From the NCBI GenBank assembly GCA_044507525.1, contig JBIQJM010000006.1:1-64000 (forward strand): a stretch of DNA of 64,000 nt, read 5' to 3'. Made by a program: the position numbers and the translations under genes. Within the stretch, counting starts at the first letter, position 1. The number at the start of each line of letters is the position of its first letter. The DNA is from Zeimonas sp044507525 (GTDB lineage: Bacteria; Pseudomonadota; Gammaproteobacteria; Burkholderiales; Burkholderiaceae_E). Positions 47,222 to 55,366 of the stretch are shown piece after piece. The notes under the pieces were generated by a model. It was not told the DNA's origin, did no database searches, and saw only the letters and a program-made list of their open reading frames with translations.

Positions 47222-47845
47222 ATGGTTCATCGCGTCGTTCGCTCGAGCGCCGTTCATCGCATGCGCGGCGGAACGGTGCTCGGCTTCCTGGTCGGCCTCG
47301 TCGCCGGGCTGTCGCTTGCCGTCGTGGTCGCGATGGTCGTCACCCGGGCGCCGGTGCCTTTCATCGACAAGGGCAACCTCGCGCCCGAGCGTACGTTGCA
47401 GCCGCAGTCGCTGTCCGAGGCACCCGACCCCAACGTCCCGCTGCATGCGAAGGCGCGCGCCTCCGCCGGCGCGACGGGTGCGGAGACGGCCGTCTCCGGC
47501 CCGCAGGCCCCGGCAGGCGCGCTGCGAAGCGATCCGTCTTCGGCGCCGATCGTCGCCTCGGCGCCCTCGTCCGTCGTCGCGCCCGGATCGACGCCCGGCG
47601 CCGCAGCCGACGATCCCAGCTACCTGCTGCAGGCCGGCGCCTTCCGTTCGGCCTCCGAGGCCGACAGCATGAAGGCGCGGCTCGCGCTGATCGGCTTCGA
47701 GGCGCGCGTGCTCGATGCGCAGGTCAACGGCCAGACGCTGTATCGTGTGCGCGTCGGACCCTACGCGCAGCTCGATTCGATGAATCGTGCGCGTGCGCGC
47801 CTCGCCGAGAACGGGATCGAGGCCTCGGTGGTCCGGCAGCGATGA
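47222..47845 (+). CDS. SPOR domain-containing membrane protein
   Basis: The 207-residue bitopic protein has a short cytoplasmic start, one membrane helix (about 18-41), an Ala/Pro-rich periplasmic linker (45-125) and a C-terminal SPOR domain (about 130-205, SYLLQAGAFRSASEADSMKA). SPOR domains bind denuded glycan strands of septal peptidoglycan, so a cell-division-associated role is likely (FtsN-like layout). The ATG immediately follows the argS stop. The stop overlaps an upstream in-frame ATG of dsbA. Function beyond SPOR binding is not known. Confidence 0.9.
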   Translation: MVHRVVRSSAVHRMRGGTVLGFLVGLVAGLSLAVVVAMVVTRAPVPFIDKGNLAPERTLQPQSLSEAPDPNVPLHAKARASAGATGAETAVSGPQAPAGALRSDPSSAPIVASAPSSVVAPGSTPGAAADDPSYLLQAGAFRSASEADSMKARLALIGFEARVLDAQVNGQTLYRVRVGPYAQLDSMNRARARLAENGIEASVVRQR

Positions 47846-47898
47846 AACCTTCGCGCACCGCGCCGCGGGCGCAGCGCGCGAATTCCCCGGAAGACTCC

Positions 47899-48546
47899 AT
47901 GATCGATGCTCGCAGACGTACCCTCATCGCGGCTTCCGCGGCGCTGGCCGGTGCGGCAGCGGTGCCGGCGGCGCTCGCGCAGTCCGAACCGGTGCAGGAC
48001 CGCGACTACCGCCTGGTGAAGCCCGCGCAGCCGACCGAAGCCCGGCCCGGCCAGGTCGAGGTGATCGAGTTCTTCTGGTACGGCTGCCCGCATTGCAACT
48101 CGCTCGAGCCGCTGCTGAAGGAGTGGTCGGCGAAGCTGCCGCCCGACGTCCTGCTGCGCAAGGTGCACGTTCCGTTCGGCGACCGGCGGCACCAGCAGCT
48201 GTACTACACGCTCGAATCGATGGGGCTGGCCGACAAGCTGAACGACGTCGTGTTCCGCGCGATCCACGTCGACGGCAACCGGCTCGACACCCCCGAGAAG
48301 ATGCTCGGGGTGCTGTCGAAGCACGGCGTCGACAAGGACAAGTTCCTCGATACCTGGAAGTCGTTCACCGTGCGCACGAAGATGTCGCGCGGCGCGCAGC
48401 TCACGCAGGCCTACGGCGTCGACGGCGTTCCGGCGATGGCCGTCGCCGGCAAGTACTACACGGCGCCGAGCCTGGTCGGCTCGAACGCGGGCGCGCTCCA
48501 GGTCATCGACTGGCTGGTGCAGAAGGAGCGCCAGTCCGGCAAGTAG
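47899..48546 (+). CDS. dsbA: Thiol:disulfide interchange protein DsbA
   Basis: The 215-residue periplasmic oxidoreductase introduces disulfides in exported proteins. The signal peptide (1-27) ends AALAQ. The thioredoxin fold with inserted helices carries the active site C63-P-H-C66 (FFWYGCPHCNS), and the cis-proline loop is GVDGVPAMAV. The ATG at 47899 has GGAAG five bases upstream; an in-frame ATG at 47842 overlapping the SPOR stop would add 19 residues. The basic MIDARRRTL start with twin arginines is slightly Tat-like, but a Sec signal is expected. The order argS, SPOR, dsbA is conserved in relatives. Confidence 0.93.
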   Translation: MIDARRRTLIAASAALAGAAAVPAALAQSEPVQDRDYRLVKPAQPTEARPGQVEVIEFFWYGCPHCNSLEPLLKEWSAKLPPDVLLRKVHVPFGDRRHQQLYYTLESMGLADKLNDVVFRAIHVDGNRLDTPEKMLGVLSKHGVDKDKFLDTWKSFTVRTKMSRGAQLTQAYGVDGVPAMAVAGKYYTAPSLVGSNAGALQVIDWLVQKERQSGK

Positions 48547-48583
48547 CGCGATGCCGGGTCGCGCGGCCGCTGCCGGGCAGGCG

Positions 48584-49369
48584 ATGCGCATCGTCTCGCT
48601 CGTGCCGAGCCTCACCGAGCTGCTGTGCGACCTCGGCCTGCGCGAGCGGCTCGTCGGCCGCACCGGCTTCTGCATCCATCCGCGCAACGCGGTGCGCGAC
48701 CTGCCGCGGGTCGGCGGAACGAAGGACGTCGACGTCGAGCGCGTGCGCGCGCTGAAGCCGACGCACCTGGTCGTCAACGTCGACGAGAACGAGAAGCCGA
48801 CGGTCGATCGTCTCGCCGAGTTCGTTCCCGAGGTCGTCGTCACCCATCCGATCCGCGTCGAAGACAACATCGCGCTGATCGAATCCTTCGGCGAGCGCTT
48901 CGGGGTGCGCGACGCTGCCGGTCGATTCGCCGACCGCCAGCGCGACGCGATGCACCGGCTGCAGACGCGGCGCTTCGCACCGGTCGACGTGCTCTATCTC
49001 ATCTGGAAGGATCCGTGGATGAGCGTCGGCTCCGAGACCTTCATCGCGCACATGCTGGCCGCCGCGTCGATGCGCTCCGTGGTGGGCGACGCGCAGCCGC
49101 GCTACCCGGAGGTCGGCGATCCCTGCGTCGACGCCCGCGGCGCGCGCGTCGTGCTGCTGTCCTCCGAGCCCTATCGCTTCGTCGAGCGGCATCGCGCGGC
49201 GTTGCAGCGCGCGAGCGCGGGGCGCGCGCCGCTCTTCGCGACGATCGACGGCGAGATGACTTCCTGGTACGGCACGCGCGCGATCGACGGACTGCAGTAC
49301 CTGCTGGGATACCGCGACGCGCTCGACCGGGCGCTCGAAGCGCGCGAAGAAGAGGGAGGGGGAGAATGA
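48584..49369 (+). CDS. Helical-backbone metal receptor-like (BtuF-type) protein without signal peptide
   Basis: This 261-residue protein has the class III binding-protein fold of cobalamin or siderophore receptors: MRIVSLVPSLTELLCDLGL, LKPTHLVVNVDENEKP near 60 and SVGSETFIAHMLAAA near 150. It lacks a signal peptide and no ABC permease or ATPase lies near, so it is probably cytoplasmic or accessory. The ATG at 48584 places the first strand at the N-terminus; an in-frame ATG at 48551, four bases after dsbA, would add 11 residues. The stop overlaps the rlpA start as ATGA. The bound ligand is unknown. Confidence 0.83.
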   Translation: MRIVSLVPSLTELLCDLGLRERLVGRTGFCIHPRNAVRDLPRVGGTKDVDVERVRALKPTHLVVNVDENEKPTVDRLAEFVPEVVVTHPIRVEDNIALIESFGERFGVRDAAGRFADRQRDAMHRLQTRRFAPVDVLYLIWKDPWMSVGSETFIAHMLAAASMRSVVGDAQPRYPEVGDPCVDARGARVVLLSSEPYRFVERHRAALQRASAGRAPLFATIDGEMTSWYGTRAIDGLQYLLGYRDALDRALEAREEEGGGE

Positions 49370-50679
49370 CGAGGATCCTGCGGGTCGTGGCCTGCGCCGC
49401 TTTCCTGCCGCTGCTGCTGGCGCTGGGCGCGTGCTCGACGTCGAAGGGCACGCGCGCGCCGTCGGCGGGCGCAACGGACGCGACGGTCGGCCAGGCGGGA
49501 ACCGGCGCGGCGCGCGGCGGCGGCTACTACCTGGACGACGGTCCCGGCCACCTGTCGCCCGCCGACGTCGCCCTGGTTCCCGACGCGGTGCCGCGCGCGG
49601 AGCCGGTGCTGGCGCGCACTTCGCGGCCCTACACGGTGTTCGGCCGCACCTACACGCCGATGAATGCGCTCGTTCCGTATCGCGAGCGCGGCATGGCGTC
49701 ATGGTACGGGCGGCGCTATCACGGCAAGCCGACGTCGAGCGGCGAGAAATACGACATGTATGCGATGACGGCGGCGCATCCCACGCTGCCGATCCCGAGC
49801 TACGTGCGCGTGACCCGCACCGACACCGGCCGCAGCGTCGTCGTTCGCGTCAACGACCGCGGCCCTTTCCTGCAGAACCGGGTGATCGACCTGTCGTACA
49901 CCGCGGCCGCGAAGCTCGGCTTCGTGCAGATGGGCAGCGCGGAGGTCGAGGTCGAGACGATCACGCAGTTCGGGGTGCCGGAAGCGGCCCCGGTGCAACT
50001 CGTCCGGGGGGCGGCGGTCGTTCCGGCGGCGGCTGCGGCGCCGGCTGCGGCCGCACCGGCTGTGGTCGCATCGGCGTCCGCCGCGCCCGTGTCCGCCCCG
50101 GCCGCGCCCTCTGCCGCTGCGCCCTCCGCGGCTGCGGCTGCGCCCGCTGCGGCTCAGCCGGCTCCATCCGTCGCTTCGGCCGCATCGACCGCCGATGCGG
50201 CGGCGGCGCCGCCGCAGCTGGTCGCGTACACGAGCTTCGCGCACGAAGCACCGCCGCCGCGTGAATCCGTGCAACGCTCCACGCAAGCGGGTGCTACCCC
50301 ACCGGTGGTCGTGCCGGCCGCGTCCTCCGCTGTGACGCCCGCAACGCAGCCGGCCGCGCACTCCGCCGCGCAGCCCGTCCCGATGCAGGCCGCGATGCCC
50401 GTCGACTCGATGCCGCAGGCGGCGACGGCTTCCCACGCCGGCGAGGCCCCCGCCTTCTGGCTGCAGTTCGGCGCCTTCGCTTCGGCCGATCGGGCGCGGA
50501 CGGCGCTCGACCGCTTCCGCCGCGAGCTCGCCTGGCTGGGCGCGCGCTTCGACCTGCTCCGCGACGGCGACCTGTACAAGGTGCAGGCGGGCCCGTGGCG
50601 GCATCGCGAGCACGCGCTCGACGCGGCCTCGCGCGTTCGACGCGCGAGTGCCCTCGAGCCTTTCGCGGTGTTCCGCTGA
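49366..50679 (+). CDS. rlpA: RlpA-family septal ring lytic transglycosylase, lipoprotein with SPOR domain
   Basis: This 437-residue outer-membrane lipoprotein has a signal with lipobox LGAC (C23). The RlpA double-psi barrel (about 105-205) begins GMASWYGRRYHGKPTSSGE and contains RVNDRGPF with the catalytic Asp region. A long Ala/Pro/Ser low-complexity linker (about 215-355) leads to a C-terminal SPOR domain (360-435, FWLQFGAFASADRARTAL). RlpA cleaves glycan strands lacking stem peptides at the septum, and SPOR targets it there. It follows the metal-receptor gene with an ATGA overlap and converges with rsmI seven bases away. Confidence 0.92.
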   Translation: MTRILRVVACAAFLPLLLALGACSTSKGTRAPSAGATDATVGQAGTGAARGGGYYLDDGPGHLSPADVALVPDAVPRAEPVLARTSRPYTVFGRTYTPMNALVPYRERGMASWYGRRYHGKPTSSGEKYDMYAMTAAHPTLPIPSYVRVTRTDTGRSVVVRVNDRGPFLQNRVIDLSYTAAAKLGFVQMGSAEVEVETITQFGVPEAAPVQLVRGAAVVPAAAAAPAAAAPAVVASASAAPVSAPAAPSAAAPSAAAAAPAAAQPAPSVASAASTADAAAAPPQLVAYTSFAHEAPPPRESVQRSTQAGATPPVVVPAASSAVTPATQPAAHSAAQPVPMQAAMPVDSMPQAATASHAGEAPAFWLQFGAFASADRARTALDRFRRELAWLGARFDLLRDGDLYKVQAGPWRHREHALDAASRVRRASALEPFAVFR

Positions 50680-50686
50680 GGCGGCG

Positions 50687-51631
50687 CTAGCCTTCGTCGT
50701 CGCGGGTCGCGCCGTCGTCCGTCGGCTCCGGTTCGACGGCGCCCGTGCGTTGCGCCGCCGCGAGCGCCATCGCGTAGAGCCTGCGGTGCGGCAGCCCGGT
50801 CAGCCGTCCGGCCAGGCGGACCGCACGGCTGAGCGGCATCGCCGCGAGCAGTTCCGACAGCAGGGCGTCCGGCTGCAGCTGCACGCTCGACGTCGCGGGC
50901 AGCGTCCCGTCGTCCTTCGTCGCGTCCGCTTCCGGAGCGCCGACCACGAGCACGTACTCGCCGCGCGAGCGGTTGGGATCGGCCTCGAGCCACGCGAGCG
51001 CGTCGGCGCTCGCGCAGACGTGGATCTCCTCGAAGCGCTTCGTCAGCTCGCGACCCAGCGCGATGCGCCGCTGCCCGCCGCACGAGCGCGCGATCGCCGA
51101 CAGCGTCTGCCCGATCCGGTGCGGCGCTTCGAACAGAACGAAGGGATGCGGCAGGCGCGCGAGCACGGCGAGCCGTTCGTCGCGCGCCTTCGCCCGGGCC
51201 GGCAGGAAACCCTCGAAGTGAAACGGACCTTCGACGAGGCCGCTCGCCGAGATCAGCGCGATCGGCGCCGAAGGGCCGGGTACGGGAACGACGCGGTACC
51301 CGGCCGCACGCACGTCGGCGACGATGCGCGCACCCGGGTCGCTGACCGCCGGCGTCCCGGCGTCGCTGACCAACGCGACGCTGCGCCCTTCGGCGAGCGC
51401 GTCGACGATGCGTTGCGCGGCCTCGCGCTCGTTGTGGCGATGCGCCGCGATCGTCTTCGGACGCGCACCGAGGTGCTCGAGCAGCACGCGCGTCGTGCGC
51501 GTGTCCTCGGCGGCGACGAGATCGACCGCGCGCAGCACCTCGGCCGCACGGCCTCCGATATCCGACAGATGTCCGATCGGAGTGGCCACTACATATAATG
51601 AGCCGGGCTCGACGACTGTCGAGCCGCTCAT
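50687..51631 (-). CDS. rsmI: 16S rRNA (cytidine-1402-2'-O)-methyltransferase
   Basis: This 314-residue SAM-dependent enzyme of the tetrapyrrole methylase fold modifies C1402 in the ribosomal P-site. Conserved blocks are LYVVATPIGHLSDIGGRA at the start, AAEDTRTTRVLL, ALVSDAGTPAVSDPG near 90 and VPVPGPSAPIALISASGL near 115. The C-terminal 60 residues are helical and acidic at the end. The ATG at 51631 gives about 10 residues before the core. It is divergent from the lpoA-like gene with only 15 bp between starts, as in the E. coli yraL-yraM arrangement. Confidence 0.94.
   Translation of the reverse strand: MSGSTVVEPGSLYVVATPIGHLSDIGGRAAEVLRAVDLVAAEDTRTTRVLLEHLGARPKTIAAHRHNEREAAQRIVDALAEGRSVALVSDAGTPAVSDPGARIVADVRAAGYRVVPVPGPSAPIALISASGLVEGPFHFEGFLPARAKARDERLAVLARLPHPFVLFEAPHRIGQTLSAIARSCGGQRRIALGRELTKRFEEIHVCASADALAWLEADPNRSRGEYVLVVGAPEADATKDDGTLPATSSVQLQPDALLSELLAAMPLSRAVRLAGRLTGLPHRRLYAMALAAAQRTGAVEPEPTDDGATRDDEG
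51594..51599 (+). promoter_or_regulatory. TATAAT -10 box for the lpoA-like gene, inside rsmI
   Basis: A perfect -10 hexamer lies 47 bases before the lpoA-like ATG and within the first codons of rsmI (SLYV). A start point near 51606 would coincide with the base of the following hairpin. The -35 region is weak. Confidence 0.5.
51606..51625. promoter_or_regulatory. Hairpin GGCTCGAC-gact-GTCGAGCC between divergent starts
   Basis: The perfect 8-bp stem with a 4-base loop sits between the TATAAT box and the lpoA-like start and within the first codons of rsmI. It could be a 5' stabilising stem in one mRNA, a translation brake in the other, or an operator. Confidence 0.5.
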
Positions 51632-51646
51632 CGAATCGCTGCGCTG

Positions 51647-52825
51647 ATGCCTGACACGTCGTCCCTCCCGCGTTCTTCCCGGCGTTCGCTGTTGCGCGCG
51701 TTGCTCGGCGGTGCCGCGTTCGCCGCGCCTGCATTCCCTGCGCTCGCGCAGGCCGATACTAGCGCCGAGGAGCGCGTCGGCCGCGGCTTCGCTGCGCGGG
51801 AACGCACGCGCTTCGGCGCGGGTCCGGTCGGCATCGCGCTGTTCGTGCCGCCGTCGGAAGGAATGTACCGGCGTGCGACGCACGCGCTCGTCGAAGGCAT
51901 GCGTGCGGCGCACACGCGCGACGGCGCAGGCACCACCGTCGAGGTCGTCGAGATCGACCTCGACCTCATCGCGCTGCGCGGCCTGTACGACGAACTGCTG
52001 CAGCGCGGCTTCTCGATGGTCGTGGGTCCGCTCACGCGCGATGCCGTCGCGCTGATCGCCGACTCCGGCGCGCCGCCCGTCTTCACGCTCGCGCTGAACC
52101 AGAGCGAAGGGCGTGCGCTGCCGCCGCACATGTTGTCGCTCGGGCTGTCGATCGAGTCCGAGGCGCGCCAGGCGGCGTCGATCGCCTGGGAGGAAGCTGC
52201 GCTGGTCACGGCGCGCCCGCGCGCCGCGCTCGTGCAGGACGACACGCCGCTCGGTCTACGCAGCGCGGCGGCCTTCGCCGAGCGCTGGCGGCAGCGCGGC
52301 GGCGCCGTCTTCGACCCGATCACCGTCGAGGAGAACGCGAGTTCCGGACGCATGCGTGCGCAACTGGCGCCGCTGCGCGCCGACCTCTGCTTCGTTGCCG
52401 GGCAGCCGGTCCTGGCGCAGGCGGTTCGCGTTGCGCTCGGTCCGCGCGCGGTGATCTACGGCACCTCCCGGCTGAACACCGGCGCGGTGCTCACCGACCC
52501 GGCGGCCGGCACCCCCTATGCCCTTCGCTCGCCGGAGCTCGACGGCGTGCGCCTCATCGACCTTCCCTGGCGCGTGCAACCCGACGCGCCGGCGGTGATG
52601 GCGTATCCGCGACCGGCCGACATGAACCTCGAGCTGCAGAAGCTGTACGCGCTCGGCATCGACGCCTTCCGCGTGGCGCGGCTGCTGGTGTCGCAGGCCC
52701 CGACGATCGACCTCGACGGCGTCACCGGACGGCTGCGGCTGTCCCCCGACGGCACGATGCTCGAGCGCGAAGGCGTGCTCGCCGAATACCGCGACGGCGT
52801 CCTCGTCCCGATCACGCCGCCCTGA
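51647..52825 (+). CDS. Penicillin-binding protein activator, LpoA-like
   Basis: This 392-residue protein corresponds to the C-terminal domain of LpoA (YraM/LppC), which activates penicillin-binding proteins. It has a periplasmic-binding-protein-like fold: VGIALFVPPSEGMYRRATHALVEGM at the start of the domain and SMVVGPLTRDAVALIAD near 125. The signal peptide (about 1-35, RRSLLRALLGG...ALAQA) has no lipobox cysteine, so this version is probably soluble in the periplasm. The N-terminal TPR domain of E. coli LpoA is missing. Its place between rsmI and yraN supports the identity. Activation of a specific PBP is inferred. Confidence 0.87.
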   Translation: MPDTSSLPRSSRRSLLRALLGGAAFAAPAFPALAQADTSAEERVGRGFAARERTRFGAGPVGIALFVPPSEGMYRRATHALVEGMRAAHTRDGAGTTVEVVEIDLDLIALRGLYDELLQRGFSMVVGPLTRDAVALIADSGAPPVFTLALNQSEGRALPPHMLSLGLSIESEARQAASIAWEEAALVTARPRAALVQDDTPLGLRSAAAFAERWRQRGGAVFDPITVEENASSGRMRAQLAPLRADLCFVAGQPVLAQAVRVALGPRAVIYGTSRLNTGAVLTDPAAGTPYALRSPELDGVRLIDLPWRVQPDAPAVMAYPRPADMNLELQKLYALGIDAFRVARLLVSQAPTIDLDGVTGRLRLSPDGTMLEREGVLAEYRDGVLVPITPP

Positions 52826-53175
52826 TGCGCCGTTCGCCAACGCAGGCGAGCGGCGACGCCGCCGAAGCGCGCGCGCTCGAGTTCCTCGTCGGCGAGGGGC
52901 TCTCGCTCGTCGAACGCAATGTCGCCAGCCGCCTCGGCGAGATCGACCTCGTCATGCGCGACGCGGGCGACATCGTCTTCGTCGAGGTGCGCAGTCGCGC
53001 GCGCAGCGATTTCGGCGGCGCGGCGGCATCGGTCGACGCGGGCAAGCGCCGGCGGCTGCAACGCGAAGCGCAGCGCTGGATGAACCGCCGCTTCGGCGAT
53101 CGCTGGCCTCCGTGTCGCTTCGACGTGTGCGCTTTCGAGGGAGCGCGCATCGACTGGATCCGGGGCGCGTTCTGA
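52825..53175 (+). CDS. yraN: YraN family (UPF0102) nuclease-fold protein
   Basis: This 116-residue protein has a restriction-endonuclease-like core: GDAAEARALEFLVGEGLSLVERN, then GEIDLVMRDAGDIVFVEVRSR holding the acidic E-D...E pattern. Family members are predicted nucleases, with function unsettled. The ATG shares one base with the stop of the lpoA-like gene, so it is translationally coupled. Length is normal. The order matches E. coli yraM-yraN-diaA. Confidence 0.93.
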   Translation: MRRSPTQASGDAAEARALEFLVGEGLSLVERNVASRLGEIDLVMRDAGDIVFVEVRSRARSDFGGAAASVDAGKRRRLQREAQRWMNRRFGDRWPPCRFDVCAFEGARIDWIRGAF

Positions 53176-53224
53176 GGCGCGGGCGCATCGCAGCGGCCCG
53201 GCCGGGTCCGCGTGCACGGCACCG

Positions 53225-53230
53225 TATAAT
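53225..53230 (+). promoter_or_regulatory. Candidate -10 box TATAAT upstream of the SIS-domain gene
   Basis: A perfect -10 hexamer lies in the 115-bp gap after yraN, giving a leader of about 54 bases before the ATG at 53291. No good -35 is seen. Confidence 0.5.
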
Positions 53231-53290
53231 CGCCGCGACCTTCACCGCCGTCGGCGCGTCGTACGTTGCGGCGCGCGACGCGGTCCGCGC

Positions 53291-53881
53291 ATGATCCTCA
53301 CCGACCGCATCCGGAAGCAGTTCGAAGACAGCGCCGAGCTCAAGCGCGACGCCGCCGAGGTTCTCGCAGGGCCGATCGCGACCGCGGTCGAGCGCATGAC
53401 CGCAGCGCTCGCCTCCGACCGCAAGATCCTCGTCTGCGGCAACGGCGGATCGGCCGCCGACAGCCAGCACCTGGCCGCCGAGCTCATCGGCCGCTACGAG
53501 CGCGAGCGGCCCGAGCTCGCCGCGATCGCCCTCACCACCGACACGTCGATCCTCACCGCGGTCGGCAACGACTACGCCTTCGAGCAGGTGTTCGCGCGCC
53601 AGGTGCGCGCCCTCGGACGCGAAGGCGACGTGCTCGTCGCGATCTCGACGAGCGGGAACTCGCCGAACGTCGTCGCGGCGGTCGAGGTCGCGCGCGAGCG
53701 CGCGCTCGTCGTCATCGCGCTCACGGGGCGCGGCGGCGGCCGCCTCGGCGCAATGCTCGGCGACGACGACGTCCATCTGTGCGTGCCGCACGACCGCACG
53801 TCCCGCATCCAGGAAGTCCATCTGCTGATCCTCCATTGCCTGTGCGACGGCATCGATGCGTCGCTGCTCGGCGACGGATGA
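53291..53881 (+). CDS. SIS-domain protein, DiaA/phosphoheptose isomerase family
   Basis: The 196-residue SIS protein has the sugar-phosphate site CGNGGSAADSQHLAAELIG near 50 and STSGNSPNVVAAVE near 120. The family covers GmhA (sedoheptulose-7-phosphate isomerase for LPS heptose) and DiaA (a DnaA-binding replication initiator factor). The position between yraN and a BON lipoprotein gene matches diaA in E. coli, while the sequence fits either. The end is followed by GGAGG and the BON gene 22 bases later. Confidence 0.9.
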   Translation: MILTDRIRKQFEDSAELKRDAAEVLAGPIATAVERMTAALASDRKILVCGNGGSAADSQHLAAELIGRYERERPELAAIALTTDTSILTAVGNDYAFEQVFARQVRALGREGDVLVAISTSGNSPNVVAAVEVARERALVVIALTGRGGGRLGAMLGDDDVHLCVPHDRTSRIQEVHLLILHCLCDGIDASLLGDG

Positions 53882-53903
53882 TCGGCCTCGGGGGAGGAAA
53901 CGA

Positions 53904-54533
53904 ATGAACGAAGCGATCTCGAAGAAGGCCGGCACGCGCCGGCTGCTGCTCGTGGGTGCGGTGCTCGCGGCTTCGGTCGGCGCATCGGGCTGCATCCCGG
54001 TCGTGGCCACCGGCGCCGCGGTCGGCACGCTCGCCGTGCTCGATCGCCGCACGGTCGGTGCGCAGACCGAGGACCAGGCCATCGAGCTGAAGGCGGCGAT
54101 GCAGATCCGCGAGCGCATCGGCAGCGGGGTGAGCGTCACCAGCTACAACCGGAAGGTGCTGCTCACCGGGCAGGTGGCGAACGAACGCGACAAGCGTGCC
54201 GCCGAGGCGGTCGTCGCCGGTCTCCCGAACGTCCGCTCGATCCACAACGAGCTGCAGGTGTCCGGGGTGCCGTCGCTGAGCACCAGCGCGGCCGACGCGG
54301 CGATCACCGCGCGCGTGAAGGCGGCCTTCGTCGATTCGCAGGACCTGCAGGCGAACACGGTCAAGGTCGTCACCGAGGCCGGCACCGTGTACCTGATGGG
54401 ACTCGTGTCCCGGCGCGAAGCCGAACGTGCAGCGAACGTGGCCAGCCGCGTCGCCGGCGTGCAGCGCGTCGTCACCGTGTTCGAGTACATCACCGAAGAG
54501 GAAGTCGCGCGCGCGAAGTCGCAGGCGCGATAG
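53904..54533 (+). CDS. BON-domain outer-membrane lipoprotein, DolP-like
   Basis: This 209-residue lipoprotein has a signal ending in ASGC with C30 as lipidated residue. Two BON domains follow (about 62-130 and 140-205), containing SYNRKVLLTGQVANERDKR and AGTVYLMGLVSRREAERA. DolP (YraP) binds anionic phospholipids at division sites and supports outer-membrane integrity. A strong GGGGAGG site lies before the ATG. Its position after diaA matches yraP. The product is probably anchored to the inner leaflet of the outer membrane. Confidence 0.92.
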   Translation: MNEAISKKAGTRRLLLVGAVLAASVGASGCIPVVATGAAVGTLAVLDRRTVGAQTEDQAIELKAAMQIRERIGSGVSVTSYNRKVLLTGQVANERDKRAAEAVVAGLPNVRSIHNELQVSGVPSLSTSAADAAITARVKAAFVDSQDLQANTVKVVTEAGTVYLMGLVSRREAERAANVASRVAGVQRVVTVFEYITEEEVARAKSQAR

Positions 54534-54650
54534 CGCGCGGCTGCTCGCGCGACCGCACGCACGCGCCTGTGCGGCGCGGCGAACGCGCAGGCGCGTCGGC
54601 AGAACGCGCCGGCGCGCCCCCCGGAAACGAGTCCGCGCCTCTGCGACGGA

Positions 54651-54670
54651 CGGATGCGCCCGCGCATCCG
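54651..54670. terminator. Hairpin CGGATGCGC/GCGCATCCG downstream of the BON gene
   Basis: Perfect 9-bp arms with a 2-base centre lie in the 223-bp gap between the BON and lemA genes. There is no T tract. It is probably a 3'-end or terminator-like stem, or an operator for lemA. Nothing else is supported in this gap. Confidence 0.4.
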
Positions 54671-54756
54671 ACGAGCGGCCCGCTTGCGCGACGGCTTCGA
54701 GCGGGAATCGGCGGACAATTCGGCATCGCTTCGCGGAGCCGGCATCCGGTGATGGC

Positions 54757-55350
54757 ATGACCAACGTGTTGATCGCTGTAGTGGCGGTGCTCGTCGTCGG
54801 GTTCGTCTGGGGCGTATCGGTCTTCAACCGCTTCGTCGAGCTGCGCAACCGGTGGCAGAACGCCTATGCGCAGATCGACGTGCAGCTGAAGCGCCGCTAC
54901 GACCTGATCCCGAACCTCGTCTCCGCGACGCGCGCCTATCTCGCGCACGAGCGGCAGACGCTCGAGGCGGTGATCGCGGCGCGCCAGCGCGCGAGCGATG
55001 CGAGCGACGCGGCGCGCGCGAGGCCGCGCCACAAGCCGGCGCTCGACGCGCTCGACGCCGCCGAGCTCGCGCTCGCTTCGCCGCTGTCGCGGCTGATGGC
55101 GCTCGTCGAGCAGTATCCGAAGCTGCAGGCCGACGAAACGGTGCAGCGCCTCACCGAGGAGCTGCGCTCCACCGAGAACCGCATCGGCTTCTCGCGCCAG
55201 GCCTTCAACGACCAGGTCACCACCTACAACACCGCGATCGAATCGTTTCCCGCGTCGATCGTCGCGACGCTGTGCGGCTTCCGGCGTTCGAGCACGCTGC
55301 GAGCGACCGCGTCGGCGCAGGAGCGCCAGCCGATTCCCGTCGCGCTCTGA
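54757..55350 (+). CDS. lemA: LemA family protein
   Basis: This 197-residue protein has an N-terminal membrane helix (about 4-24), then a helical bundle starting FNRFVELRNRWQNAYAQIDV and KRRYDLIPNLV, the LemA signature. The bundle ends with DQVTTYNTAIESFPASIVA. Function in bacteria is poorly known; many copies pair with M48 or HtpX-type proteases. Here the M48 gene starts 16 bases after the stop, so the two are co-expressed. The ATG at 54757 is preferred because it opens directly on the membrane helix. Confidence 0.92.
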   Translation: MTNVLIAVVAVLVVGFVWGVSVFNRFVELRNRWQNAYAQIDVQLKRRYDLIPNLVSATRAYLAHERQTLEAVIAARQRASDASDAARARPRHKPALDALDAAELALASPLSRLMALVEQYPKLQADETVQRLTEELRSTENRIGFSRQAFNDQVTTYNTAIESFPASIVATLCGFRRSSTLRATASAQERQPIPVAL

Positions 55351-55366
55351 GCGGGCGCGCGCCGCA

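Noticed and set aside
50030..50420. Repeat array or foreign insertion in rlpA
   Set aside because: The region is an Ala/Pro/Ser linker coded by GC-rich codons between the barrel and SPOR domains, common in RlpA proteins. There is no regular DNA period.
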